NCBI GenBank assembly: GCA_023457495.1
Contig: JAEWLQ010000101.1
Location: 1 to 16,795 of the forward strand
Source: Pseudomonadota bacterium
GTDB taxonomy: Bacteria; Pseudomonadota; Gammaproteobacteria; Steroidobacterales; Steroidobacteraceae
Reading direction: 5' to 3'
DNA length: 16,795 nucleotides
Below are positions 1 through 5,947 of this stretch, piece by piece. How positions within the stretch are numbered: position 1 is the first letter of the stretch; each line of letters opens with the position of its first letter. The notes under the pieces were generated by a model. It was given only the letters and a program-made list of their open reading frames with translations, was not told the origin of the DNA and did not search any database. The translations under genes and the position numbers were made by a program.

Positions 1-83
1 AAACCTTGCGCCTTTCCGCGGCCTTTTCTTCGTGCTTCAATCCGTCTCGCCCGACCCTTCGAACCATACCCGATGGTGACGCC

Positions 84-719
84 ATGAGCGAGACGAAGTG
101 GAACCTTCACGGCCGCGAATTCGCGAACTGCAATTGCACGTACGGCTGTCCCTGCCAGTTCAACGCCCCACCTACCTACGGCAACTGTTCGGCGGTGGTG
201 GGCATACAGATAGACCGCGGGCGGCACGGTGACGTCGATCTCAGTGGGCTCAAGATCGCGGGCATCTTCCGTTACCCGGGAGCCATCCACATGGGCAATG
301 GCGAGGCCGTGCCCATCGTCGACAAGCGCGCGGACGATGCGCAGCGCGACGCGCTGCTGCGGATCATGAGCGGCCAGGACACGCGTCCGGGCGCGACCAT
401 GTTCCAGGTGTTCTTCTCGATGCTGAGCAAGGTGCACGATCCGGTGTTCGCCGACATCGATTTCGAAGTGGACATCGACAAGCGCCGCGCGCGCTTGCGC
501 GTGCCCGGCTACATCGAGCAGCGCGGCGAGCCCATCGTGAATCCGATTACGGGCGACGAGCACCGCATCCGCATCGAGCCCGTCGGCGGGTTCGAATTCA
601 AGAAGGCCGAGATCGGCCGGGGCTGGACAAAGACCACCGGGCCGGTGGCGTACGAACTCGCCGATTCATATGGCCAGTTCGCGGAGCTGCACCTGAGCCA
701 GGACGGCATCATCGATTGA
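84..719 (+). CDS. DUF1326 domain protein, Cys-rich, function unknown
   Basis: This 211-residue protein matches DUF1326 as I remember the family. Its N-terminus has a tight cysteine cluster, NCNCTYGCPCQF (C16, C18, C22, C24), with a further Cys at 35, which suggests metal or redox chemistry. No signal peptide or membrane helix is apparent, so it is probably cytosolic. The rest is a soluble domain with a conserved-looking GGFEFKKAEIGRG stretch near the C-terminus. I chose the ATG at 84, which has GGTGA just upstream and places the Cys motif close to the N-terminus. The frame stays open upstream to a TTG at 6, but that extension looks non-coding. The stop codon shares one base with the start of the DUF2182 gene, implying translational coupling. 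DUF1326 and DUF2182 genes are often neighbours in proteobacteria (recalled). The family assignment is strong; no biochemical function is established that I know of. Confidence 0.85.
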   Translation: MSETKWNLHGREFANCNCTYGCPCQFNAPPTYGNCSAVVGIQIDRGRHGDVDLSGLKIAGIFRYPGAIHMGNGEAVPIVDKRADDAQRDALLRIMSGQDTRPGATMFQVFFSMLSKVHDPVFADIDFEVDIDKRRARLRVPGYIEQRGEPIVNPITGDEHRIRIEPVGGFEFKKAEIGRGWTKTTGPVAYELADSYGQFAELHLSQDGIID

Positions 720-1456
720 TGGGCCGCGGGCTCGTCCTCGGCGCGTTGGCCGTCATCACCGCGCTGGCGCTTTCGTATACCTGGTGGCTCGCGACCGGCT
801 TCGACATGTCCGGCATGATGTCGCCGGATTTCATCCCGTGGACCGCGTGGCACTTCGCGTTCATGTTCGCGATGTGGGCCGTGATGATGATCGGGATGAT
901 GACGCCGTCGGTTGCGCCCATGGTGCTGCTGTATGCGCAGGTCGCACGACAGGGAGCCGCGCGCGGGCACGGCTTCGCGCCGCCCGGGTGGTTCGCCGCG
1001 GGCTATCTACTCGCCTGGATCGCCTTCGCCCTGGTCGCGACGCTGTTGCAGTGGCTGCTCGAGTGGCGGGCGTTGGTCACGCCCATGATGGCGGGCACGA
1101 GCCGCGGCATCGGCGCCGCGTTGCTCATCGCCGCCGGCATATACCAGTTTCTGCCGGTCAAGGATGCCTGCCTCGCGCAATGCCGCGCGCCGCTGTCGTT
1201 CGTGCAGCGGCACGGCGGATTCCAGCCGGGCGCCGGAGGCTCGCTGCGGCTCGGATTCCTGCACGGGCTCTACTGCATCGGCTGCTGCTGGATGCTGATG
1301 GTGCTGCTGTTCGCGTTCGGGGTCATGAACCTGCTGTGGATAGCCGGGCTCATGGTTTACGTGCTGCTCGAGAAGATCCTGCCGTATCCGCGCGTGGTGG
1401 CCCGCGGCGCGGGACTAGCGGCCATCGCGGGTGGGATCACGCTGATACTGACCTAA
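719..1456 (+). CDS. DUF2182 predicted metal-binding integral membrane protein
   Basis: A 245-residue polytopic membrane protein with about seven hydrophobic segments (roughly 5-25, 42-66, 91-114, 130-145, 180-200, 203-217, 229-244). It shows the marks of DUF2182: a Met-rich first half (MSGMM at 30-34, then MMIGMMTPSVAPM ending at 68), the KDACLAQCR motif (C151, C155) and HGLYCIGCCWMLM (H182, C186, C189, C190), followed by a charged EK pair at 218-219 inside the membrane region. Clustered Met, Cys and His in membrane segments suggests binding of a soft metal such as copper, but this is inference. The ATG at 719 overlaps the TGA of the DUF1326 gene by one base, so the two are almost certainly co-translated and may form one complex. 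A TTG one codon upstream (716) is the only nearby alternative start. The substrate is unknown. Confidence 0.87.
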   Translation: MGRGLVLGALAVITALALSYTWWLATGFDMSGMMSPDFIPWTAWHFAFMFAMWAVMMIGMMTPSVAPMVLLYAQVARQGAARGHGFAPPGWFAAGYLLAWIAFALVATLLQWLLEWRALVTPMMAGTSRGIGAALLIAAGIYQFLPVKDACLAQCRAPLSFVQRHGGFQPGAGGSLRLGFLHGLYCIGCCWMLMVLLFAFGVMNLLWIAGLMVYVLLEKILPYPRVVARGAGLAAIAGGITLILT

Positions 1457-1612
1457 GCCATCGCCGCATCGGAGTGGATGGGTGTGCGTCCTACGATGCG
1501 AGTCGGTGTTCGCATATCAACGGGCAACGCGTGCTGGCGTAGTCTCCGCCACGATCCTCGCGGAACGAGTCAACTCCCGCAGCGGTTGCTGCCCAACAAG
1601 GGCCCGTTTCCC

Positions 1613-2215
1613 ATGAGTGCACACAGATCTCGCCTGATGATGATTGCCTTCCCTTTGCTGGGACTCCTGGCCAGTCTGCCCGTCCTCGCGCAGCAGGCCA
1701 CCTCCACGACGGAAGATCGTGGCGCGGCGGAGGTCGCCCTGAGCAACGACACGATCCTGCTGCGCTACTACGATGACATCGAAGGCAGCGAGCGGCGATT
1801 GATGGGCAGCGGCTTCCTGAGTGAGGAGCGCGACATCGTGCTGACCGCGGGAATGTTGTGGCCCGTCGAGCTCGGCAAATATTTCGACGTCGCGGTGGGC
1901 ACGCAGCTGTACGCGGCGATGCTGGAGGAGGAGAACCAGGACGTGATGTCGGTGAGTATCGGCGCGGAGCTGCGCTGGTTCTTCGACCCGTCCCGCCGGT
2001 TCGCGATCTCCGGCCAGGCGTTCTACGGCCCCGACATCCTGACGTTCGGCACCGCCGACAAGGTCATCGACCTGAGCGCCCGCGCGGAGATGCGCCTTTC
2101 GGACCGCATCATCGCCTTTGCGGGAATGCGCTGGTTCGAATTCGACCTCACCGAAGGCGCCGGAAAGCGAACCCTCCAGGAAGAAGTCTTCGTCGGCGTC
2201 CGCTACAAGCTGTGA
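1613..2215 (+). CDS. YfaZ-like putative outer-membrane protein
   Basis: A 200-residue exported protein. It has a clear Sec signal peptide: basic start (HRSRL), hydrophobic core to about residue 22, and a V-L-A cleavage site before Q27. The mature part alternates short hydrophobic/aromatic strands with turns (ILLRYYDD, VAVGTQLYAAML, VSIGAELRWFF, FAISGQAFYG, AEMRLSDRIIAFAGMRWFEF, EVFVGVRYKL), as expected of a small beta-barrel. It resembles the YfaZ family of uncharacterised outer-membrane proteins, but I hold the family name loosely. I chose the ATG at 1613 because it begins the signal peptide exactly and has AAGGG about ten bases upstream; in-frame upstream sequence to 1478 looks non-coding. 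The 156-bp gap before it (1457-1612) contains no gene and only a weak stem (ATGCGA/TCGCAT). A 43-bp repeat begins on the last base of its stop codon. Confidence 0.7.
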   Translation: MSAHRSRLMMIAFPLLGLLASLPVLAQQATSTTEDRGAAEVALSNDTILLRYYDDIEGSERRLMGSGFLSEERDIVLTAGMLWPVELGKYFDVAVGTQLYAAMLEEENQDVMSVSIGAELRWFFDPSRRFAISGQAFYGPDILTFGTADKVIDLSARAEMRLSDRIIAFAGMRWFEFDLTEGAGKRTLQEEVFVGVRYKL

Positions 2216-2257
2216 AATGGGGACATTCCTCGTTTCCTAGCAAACGGGGACAGGCCT
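2215..2257 (+). repeat. 43-bp dispersed repeat, copy 1
   Basis: First of five copies of a 43-bp element. It starts AAATGGGGACATTCC, has a small hairpin core (CGTTT-CCTAGC-AAACG) and ends GGGGACAGACCT in the consensus. This copy differs from the consensus at one base (GGCCT end). It starts on the final A of the TGA stop of the YfaZ-like gene and faces copy 2 in inverted orientation. The size, hairpin and paired inverted arrangement resemble REP/REPIN elements mobilised by RAYT transposases. No transposase is in the window. Confidence 0.85.
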
Positions 2258-2289
2258 GCGAACGGCGTTTGTGTCTCCAGAAATGAAAC

Positions 2290-2337
2290 GGAGCGCCGCG
2301 CCCCGTAGTCGATGACTCGACGCGGGCGCGGCGCTCC
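2290..2337 (-). terminator. Strong hairpin terminator between convergent genes
   Basis: A perfect 14-bp GC-rich stem (GGAGCGCCGCGCCC at 2290-2303 pairing with 2324-2337) encloses a second small stem, GTCGA-TGAC-TCGAC (2308-2321). Read on the minus strand the stem is followed by GTTTCATTTCT, a U-rich tail, so it should terminate gstA transcription. On the plus strand it lacks a U-tract but would still stall transcription of the YfaZ-like gene. It lies in the 90-bp spacer between inverted repeat copies 1 and 2. Confidence 0.75.
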
Positions 2338-2347
2338 TGCATGGCTG

Positions 2348-2390
2348 AGGTCTGTCCCCGTTTGCTAGGAAACGAGGAATGTCCCCATTA
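2348..2390 (-). repeat. 43-bp dispersed repeat, copy 2
   Basis: Minus-strand copy, differing from the consensus only at its first base. That first base is the T of the gstA TAA stop; the stop reads into AATGGGGACATTCC on the minus strand. With copy 1 it makes an inverted pair spanning 2215-2390 around the terminator hairpin. Confidence 0.85.
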
Positions 2391-3005
2391 CGCCGCCTTC
2401 TTCAGAAGGCCTTCTGCTTCCATGGCTTCCTGGACTTTCGGGCGGGCCACGACGCGGGCCTGGAATTCCTGGATGGCCGGGTACTTCGACAGGTCGACCT
2501 TGAGGGGAGTCGCCCAGTTGAGCACGACGAACAGGTACGAATCGGCGATCGTGAACGTGTCGCCGGTGAGGTACTTCTTGCCCGTGAGCTGCTTGTTCAG
2601 CCACTCGAACTTCTTCGCGAGATTGTCGAGTGAGTACTGCTTCACGGCAGGATCGGCGGTGGGATTCCACAGCGGCGAGAAGCCCTTGTGCACTTCGCTC
2701 GTCACGTAGTTCAACCATTCCTGGACTCGATAGCGCTCGATGCTGCCGTTCTTCGGCGCGAGTCCCGACTCGGGCTTCTGGTCCGCGAGGTACTGCATGA
2801 TCGCGACGCCTTCGGTGAGCACCTGGCCGTTGTCGAGCTTGAGCGCGGGCACGGCGCCCTTCGAGTTGATCGCCAGGTAGTCAGAGCCGTCCTCGAGCTT
2901 CTTCGTCTTCACGTCCGTGCGCTTGAGCTCGAAGGGGATGCCGGCTTCGCGCAGGGTGATGTGAGAGGCGAGAGAGCAGGCGGCGGGGGAATAATACAGC
3001 TGCAT
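2388..3005 (-). CDS. gstA: Beta-class glutathione S-transferase
   Basis: A 205-residue cytosolic glutathione transferase closely resembling E. coli GstA (about 201 residues). The N-terminal thioredoxin-like domain opens MQLYYSPAACSLASH, has the cis-proline VPAL motif at 52-55 and the TEGVAIMQYLAD stretch (64-75) that contributes to glutathione binding. The all-helical C-terminal domain follows (WLNYVTSEVHKGF, then FTIADSYLFVVLNWA). The two residues characteristic of the beta class, Cys10 and His106, are at exactly the expected positions. It should conjugate or reduce electrophiles with glutathione. I chose the ATG at 3005 because GGAG lies six bases upstream; an in-frame ATG at 3017 has no such site. 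It is transcribed divergently from an HxlR-type regulator across two palindromic operators, so it is probably that regulator's target. Transcription ends at the hairpin at 2290-2337. Confidence 0.93.
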   Translation of the reverse strand: MQLYYSPAACSLASHITLREAGIPFELKRTDVKTKKLEDGSDYLAINSKGAVPALKLDNGQVLTEGVAIMQYLADQKPESGLAPKNGSIERYRVQEWLNYVTSEVHKGFSPLWNPTADPAVKQYSLDNLAKKFEWLNKQLTGKKYLTGDTFTIADSYLFVVLNWATPLKVDLSKYPAIQEFQARVVARPKVQEAMEAEGLLKKAA

Positions 3006-3072
3006 GTCGTACTCCATAACGGGTATGTCGATCTGGGTGCGCAAGTGTGGGCAGTGAATCACCCGCGCACAA

Positions 3073-3094
3073 GTACTTACCTGCTGGTAAGTAC
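3073..3094. promoter_or_regulatory. Palindromic operator 1 in gstA/hxlR intergenic region
   Basis: Perfect inverted repeat GTACTTACC-N4-GGTAAGTAC. The TACT...AGTA outer ends resemble sites reported for HxlR-family regulators such as YodB and HxlR (recalled). It starts 68 bp from the gstA start. It is probably bound by the adjacent regulator. Confidence 0.75.
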
Positions 3095-3105
3095 CCCGTA
3101 GGAGG

Positions 3106-3127
3106 GTACTTACCTCCGGGTAAGTGT
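3106..3127. promoter_or_regulatory. Palindromic operator 2 in gstA/hxlR intergenic region
   Basis: Second copy of the same operator: GTACTTACC-N4-GGTAAGTGT, with two mismatches in the right arm. Its centre is 33 bp from that of operator 1, about three helical turns, so two bound dimers would lie on the same DNA face. The two sites sit almost symmetrically between the divergent start codons at 3005 and 3191. Confidence 0.72.
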
Positions 3128-3190
3128 CGCGGCGCGCAATCTGTCGCCTGCGCACTTCAGTTGACTTCGGTTTGTGTTAGCGTTCCGGTC

Positions 3191-3547
3191 ATGGCCAAGT
3201 CCCCAACCCCCGATGTATTCAAGGCCCTGTGTCCCTCGCGCCGCGTGCTGGCCGTGCTCGCCGAAAAGTGGACGCTTCTCGTCGTCGCGCAGCTCGCCAG
3301 CGGTCCGATGCGCACCGCGCAGATCCGCCGCGGGGTCGACGGCATCTCGGAGAAGATGCTCATCCAGACCCTGCGAAAGCTCGAGGGTTTCGGTCTAGTT
3401 AGTCGAAGGAGCTACCCGGAGCTGCCGCCGCGAGTCGAGTACCGGCTCACACCGCTCGGCCGATCGCTTGCGCGCGTCGCGGGACTCTTCGGCCGCTGGA
3501 TCGAGCGCAATGTCGTGAGCCTCCTCAAGGCCGAACGCGCCGCGTAA
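3191..3547 (+). CDS. HxlR-family winged-helix transcriptional regulator
   Basis: A 118-residue single-domain regulator. It has the HxlR signature: Cys14 in ALCPSRRVL, then LAEKWTLLVVAQLASGPMR (first helices, 23-41), ISEKMLIQTLRKLEGFGLVSRR (recognition helix and start of the wing) and VEYRLTPLGRSL, the wing/terminal-helix motif. In characterised relatives such as YodB and HypR a Cys at this N-terminal position senses quinones, diamide or aldehydes by thiol chemistry; Cys14 probably plays that role here (inference). The ATG at 3191 gives the normal family length; the frame is open further upstream but that stretch covers the operators. A TTGACT (3161-3166) lies upstream, without a convincing -10 box. 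The likely job is repression or redox-controlled regulation of divergent gstA and of itself. A 43-bp repeat begins inside its TAA stop. Confidence 0.9.
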   Translation: MAKSPTPDVFKALCPSRRVLAVLAEKWTLLVVAQLASGPMRTAQIRRGVDGISEKMLIQTLRKLEGFGLVSRRSYPELPPRVEYRLTPLGRSLARVAGLFGRWIERNVVSLLKAERAA

Positions 3548-3588
3548 ATGGGGACATTCCCTATTTCCTAGCAATCGGGGACAGACCT
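3546..3588 (+). repeat. 43-bp dispersed repeat, copy 3
   Basis: The most diverged copy, with four substitutions (CTATTT in place of TCGTTT, AATCGG in place of AACGGG). It starts on the second base of the TAA stop of the HxlR-type gene. It is paired with inverted copy 4 across a 56-bp spacer. Confidence 0.82.
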
Positions 3589-3621
3589 CCCCGCGCGCAC
3601 GACGCTCGCGCTCGAAACATT

Positions 3622-3636
3622 CGCACCGGGGGTGCG
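3622..3636. repeat. Small inverted repeat in repeat-pair spacer
   Basis: CGCACC-GGG-GGTGCG, a perfect 6-bp stem with a 3-nt loop, located between repeat copies 3 and 4. It may be a weak hairpin for the end of the HxlR-type gene, or part of the folded paired element. It lies about 150 bp upstream of the sigma-54 promoter, a normal enhancer distance, and its arms recall NtrC half-sites (GCAC/GTGC), but the spacing is 5 rather than 7. Confidence 0.45.
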
Positions 3637-3644
3637 CCCAATCG

Positions 3645-3687
3645 AGGTGCGTCCCCGTTTGCTAGGAAACGGGGAATGTCCCCATTT
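3645..3687 (-). repeat. 43-bp dispersed repeat, copy 4
   Basis: Minus-strand copy with three differences from the consensus, one of which extends the core hairpin to a perfect 8-bp stem (CCCCGTTT with AAACGGGG around CCTAGC). With copy 3 it forms an inverted pair spanning 3546-3687. Unlike copies 1-3 it does not touch a stop codon. Confidence 0.82.
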
Positions 3688-3786
3688 CTTGCACACCCCC
3701 GGGCGGGCGGTTCGAATCTGGTGCGCATTTTCACGCCAAGAGCCCGTCGCGCGCGCTCGAATCAATCTCGGGGGAAACACCCGCTT

Positions 3787-3802
3787 CTGGCATAGCGCTT
3801 GC
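3787..3802 (+). promoter_or_regulatory. Sigma-54 (RpoN) -24/-12 promoter of nrtABD
   Basis: TGGCATAGCGCTTGCT fits the sigma-54 consensus TGGCACGN4TTGCW, with the essential GG (-24) and GC (-12) elements at the correct 10-base spacing; only the CG at positions 6-7 differs (TA here). The predicted start is near 3813, giving a leader of about 30 nt with GGGGAG ahead of the nrtA ATG at 3843. Sigma-54 control suits a nitrogen-source importer and requires a bacterial enhancer-binding protein such as NtrC, not encoded here. Confidence 0.75.
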
Positions 3803-3842
3803 TTTAGCTAGCTCACACGGAACACCGGGGAGCTACCAGAAG

Positions 3843-5129
3843 ATGCGTGACCAGAAAATTTCGCGCCGGCAAATCATCAAGGCCGCGGGCGCAACCGCCG
3901 CGGCGACGAGTCTCGGCGCGCTGTTGCCGAAGCCCTTGTATGCCGCGAGCGGCGCGCCCGAAACCACCAAGGCCGTGCTCGGCTTCATTGCATTGACCGA
4001 CTCCGCGCCGCTCATCGTCGCAAAGGAGAAGGGCTTCTTCGCCAAACACGGCATGCCCGACGTCGAGGTGGTCAAACAGGCGTCGTGGGGGACGACTCGC
4101 GACAACCTCGTGCTGGGCTCGGGCGGAAACGGCATCGACGGCGCGCACATCCTCACGCCGATGCCGTATCTCATCAGCACGGGCAAGGTCACGCAGAACA
4201 ACGTGCCGACGCCCATGTACATCCTGTCGCGCCTCAATCTCGACAGCCAATGCATCTCCGTCGGCTCCGAATATGCGGATCTGAAGCTCGGTCTCGACGC
4301 GAAACCTTTCAAGGTCGCGCTCGAGAAGAAGAAGGCCAGCGGCAACGCCGTGAAGGCGGCGATGACCTTCCCTGGCGGCACGCACGACCTGTGGCTCCGC
4401 TACTGGCTCGCGGCCGGCGGCATCGATCCTGACAAGGACATCGAGACCATCGTCGTGCCGCCGCCGCAGATGGTCGCGAACATGAAGGTCGGCACGATGG
4501 ACTGCTTCTGCGTCGGCGAGCCCTGGAACGAGCAGCTCAAGAACCAGAAGATAGGCTACACCGCACTGACCACCGGCGAGCTCTGGAACAAGCACCCGGA
4601 GAAATCCTTCGCGATGCGTGCCGACTGGGTGGACAAGAATCCCAAGGCCACACTCGCGCTGCTCATGGCGGTGCAAGAAGCCGCCATGTGGTCGGACAAG
4701 GCCGAAAACCGCGCCGAGCTCGCGCAGATCGTCTCGAAGCGCGCGTGGTTCAACGTGCCCGTGCCCGACATCGTGAGCCGCTTGCAGGGCAAGTTCGACT
4801 ACGGCACCGGCCGCGTCGTCGACAACAGCCCGCACCTCATGAAGTTCTGGCGCGACAACGCTTCTTATCCATACCAGAGCCACGAGCTGTGGTTCCTCAC
4901 GGAGAATGTCAGATGGGGCAAGTTCACGGGCAAGGAAGACTTCAAATCGCTGATCGCGAAAGTGAATCGCGAGGATCTGTGGCGCGCGGCGGCGAAGGAG
5001 CTCAAGGTGCCGGACGCCCAGATTCCGAAGACGACGTCGCGTGGCGTCGAAAAATTCTTCGATGGCAAAACGTTCGATCCGGCGAACCCGTCGGCGTACC
5101 TGGCAAGCCTGGCGATCAAGCGGGTTTGA
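3843..5129 (+). CDS. nrtA: Nitrate-type ABC transporter substrate-binding protein, Tat-exported
   Basis: A 428-residue member of the NrtA/CmpA family. The N-terminus is a Tat signal (SRRQIIK, R8-R9, hydrophobic Ala-rich stretch, LYA cleavage near 34). The mature protein has the family's hallmark stretches: LGFIALTDSAPLIVAKEKGFF, KQASWGTTRDNLVLGS, GIDGAHILTPMPYLI, FPGGTHDLWLRYWLAAGG, CVGEPWNEQ. From memory the nitrate ligands of Synechocystis NrtA are W102, Q155, H196, G240 and K269. Here W82, Q136, H181, G225 and K254 fall at constant offsets (15 for the last three). Lys254, where bicarbonate-binding CmpA is recalled to have Glu, favours nitrate/nitrite. It is first in a three-gene operon, preceded by a sigma-54 promoter and GGGGAG. 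Cyanate remains a less likely substrate. No nitrate reductase is in the window. Confidence 0.9.
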   Translation: MRDQKISRRQIIKAAGATAAATSLGALLPKPLYAASGAPETTKAVLGFIALTDSAPLIVAKEKGFFAKHGMPDVEVVKQASWGTTRDNLVLGSGGNGIDGAHILTPMPYLISTGKVTQNNVPTPMYILSRLNLDSQCISVGSEYADLKLGLDAKPFKVALEKKKASGNAVKAAMTFPGGTHDLWLRYWLAAGGIDPDKDIETIVVPPPQMVANMKVGTMDCFCVGEPWNEQLKNQKIGYTALTTGELWNKHPEKSFAMRADWVDKNPKATLALLMAVQEAAMWSDKAENRAELAQIVSKRAWFNVPVPDIVSRLQGKFDYGTGRVVDNSPHLMKFWRDNASYPYQSHELWFLTENVRWGKFTGKEDFKSLIAKVNREDLWRAAAKELKVPDAQIPKTTSRGVEKFFDGKTFDPANPSAYLASLAIKRV

Positions 5130-5947
5130 AGCCGGCGCCGTCCTGGCTGCGCGCCGCCCGCGGGCGCGCCGCCAGCATCGCCGCGGTGACGCTGCCGCCC
5201 GTCATCATGCTCGCGCTGCTCGGCGTGGTCTGGGAGATCCTGTGCTCCTCGCCCACGGCGACGCTGCCGCCGCCCAGCAAGGTGCTCGCCGACACCTGGG
5301 AGCTCATCGTCAATCCGCTCTACGACAACGGCGGCATCGACAAGGGGTTGTTCTGGCACCTGTACGCCAGCCTCAAGCGCGTCGGACTGGGCTATCTATT
5401 CGCGTCGACGTTCGGCATCGCGCTCGGCGTGCTGATCGGCAGCAGCCAATGGGCGATGCGCGCGCTCGATCCGCTGTTCCAGGTGTTGCGCACGATCCCG
5501 CCGCTCGCGTGGCTGCCGCTGTCACTGGCGGCGTTCCGCGATGGACAACCGTCGGCGATCTTCGTGATCTTCATCACGGCGATCTGGCCGATCATCATCA
5601 ACACCGCGGTGGGCGTGCGGAACATCCCGCAGGATTATCGCAACGTGTCGAAGGTGCTGCGGCTCAATGGATTCGAGTATTTCACCAAGGTGATGCTGCC
5701 CGCCGCGGCGCCATACATCTTCACGGGGTTGCGCATCGGCATCGGTCTGTCGTGGCTCGCGATCGTCGCGGCCGAGATGCTGATCGGCGGCGTGGGCATC
5801 GGGTTCTTCATCTGGGACGCGTGGAACAGCTCGCTCATCAGCGACATCATCCTCGCGCTGGTCTACGTCGGCGTCATCGGGTTCCTGCTCGACCGCCTCG
5901 TGGCTTTCTCCGGAAAACTGATCGGACGTGGAACGGTGAGTGTATGA
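5126..5947 (+). CDS. nrtB: Nitrate-type ABC transporter permease
   Basis: A 273-residue inner-membrane permease of the NitT/TauT/Nrt class. It has about six hydrophobic segments (around 20-39, 84-105, 118-137, 143-164, 197-221, 238-258). A cytoplasmic coupling-loop motif, NGFEYFTKVMLPAAAPYIF (about 181-199), corresponds to the EAA loop that contacts the ATPase. RTIPPLAWLPL and GLSWLAIVAAEMLIGGVGIGFFIWDAW are typical of NrtB-like proteins. There is no ATG at the expected place. I infer a TTG start at 5126, whose TTGA overlaps the nrtA TGA by four bases, the usual coupling geometry, and which leaves a short basic N-terminus. It would form the translocation pore for the substrate delivered by NrtA, driven by NrtD. 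The stop overlaps the nrtD start by four bases (ATGA). Confidence 0.88.
   Translation: MKPAPSWLRAARGRAASIAAVTLPPVIMLALLGVVWEILCSSPTATLPPPSKVLADTWELIVNPLYDNGGIDKGLFWHLYASLKRVGLGYLFASTFGIALGVLIGSSQWAMRALDPLFQVLRTIPPLAWLPLSLAAFRDGQPSAIFVIFITAIWPIIINTAVGVRNIPQDYRNVSKVLRLNGFEYFTKVMLPAAAPYIFTGLRIGIGLSWLAIVAAEMLIGGVGIGFFIWDAWNSSLISDIILALVYVGVIGFLLDRLVAFSGKLIGRGTVSV

Noticed and set aside
1493..1519. Hairpin between the DUF2182 and YfaZ-like genes as a terminator
   Set aside because: The stem is only 6 bp (ATGCGA/TCGCAT) and no U-tract follows.
2215..2390. Insertion sequence
   Set aside because: There is no transposase frame within or near either repeat pair, and no flanking target duplication could be confirmed. 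The units fit a non-autonomous REP-like element better.
3161..3189. Sigma-70 promoter for the HxlR-type gene from TTGACT
   Set aside because: The -35 match is good, but nothing resembling a -10 box occurs at 16-18 bp, and the position would leave almost no leader.
3622..3636. Canonical NtrC binding site
   Set aside because: The GCAC and GTGC arms are 5 bp apart instead of the 7 bp in the consensus I recall, so it is kept only as a speculative dyad.
2215..3687. CRISPR array from the repeated 43-bp units
   Set aside because: Copies are few, in both orientations, irregularly spaced with genes between them, and no cas gene is present.
3813..4883. Minus-strand 356-codon frame opposite nrtA
   Set aside because: It is complementary to a well-conserved substrate-binding protein, and its composition is low-complexity Arg/His/Val.
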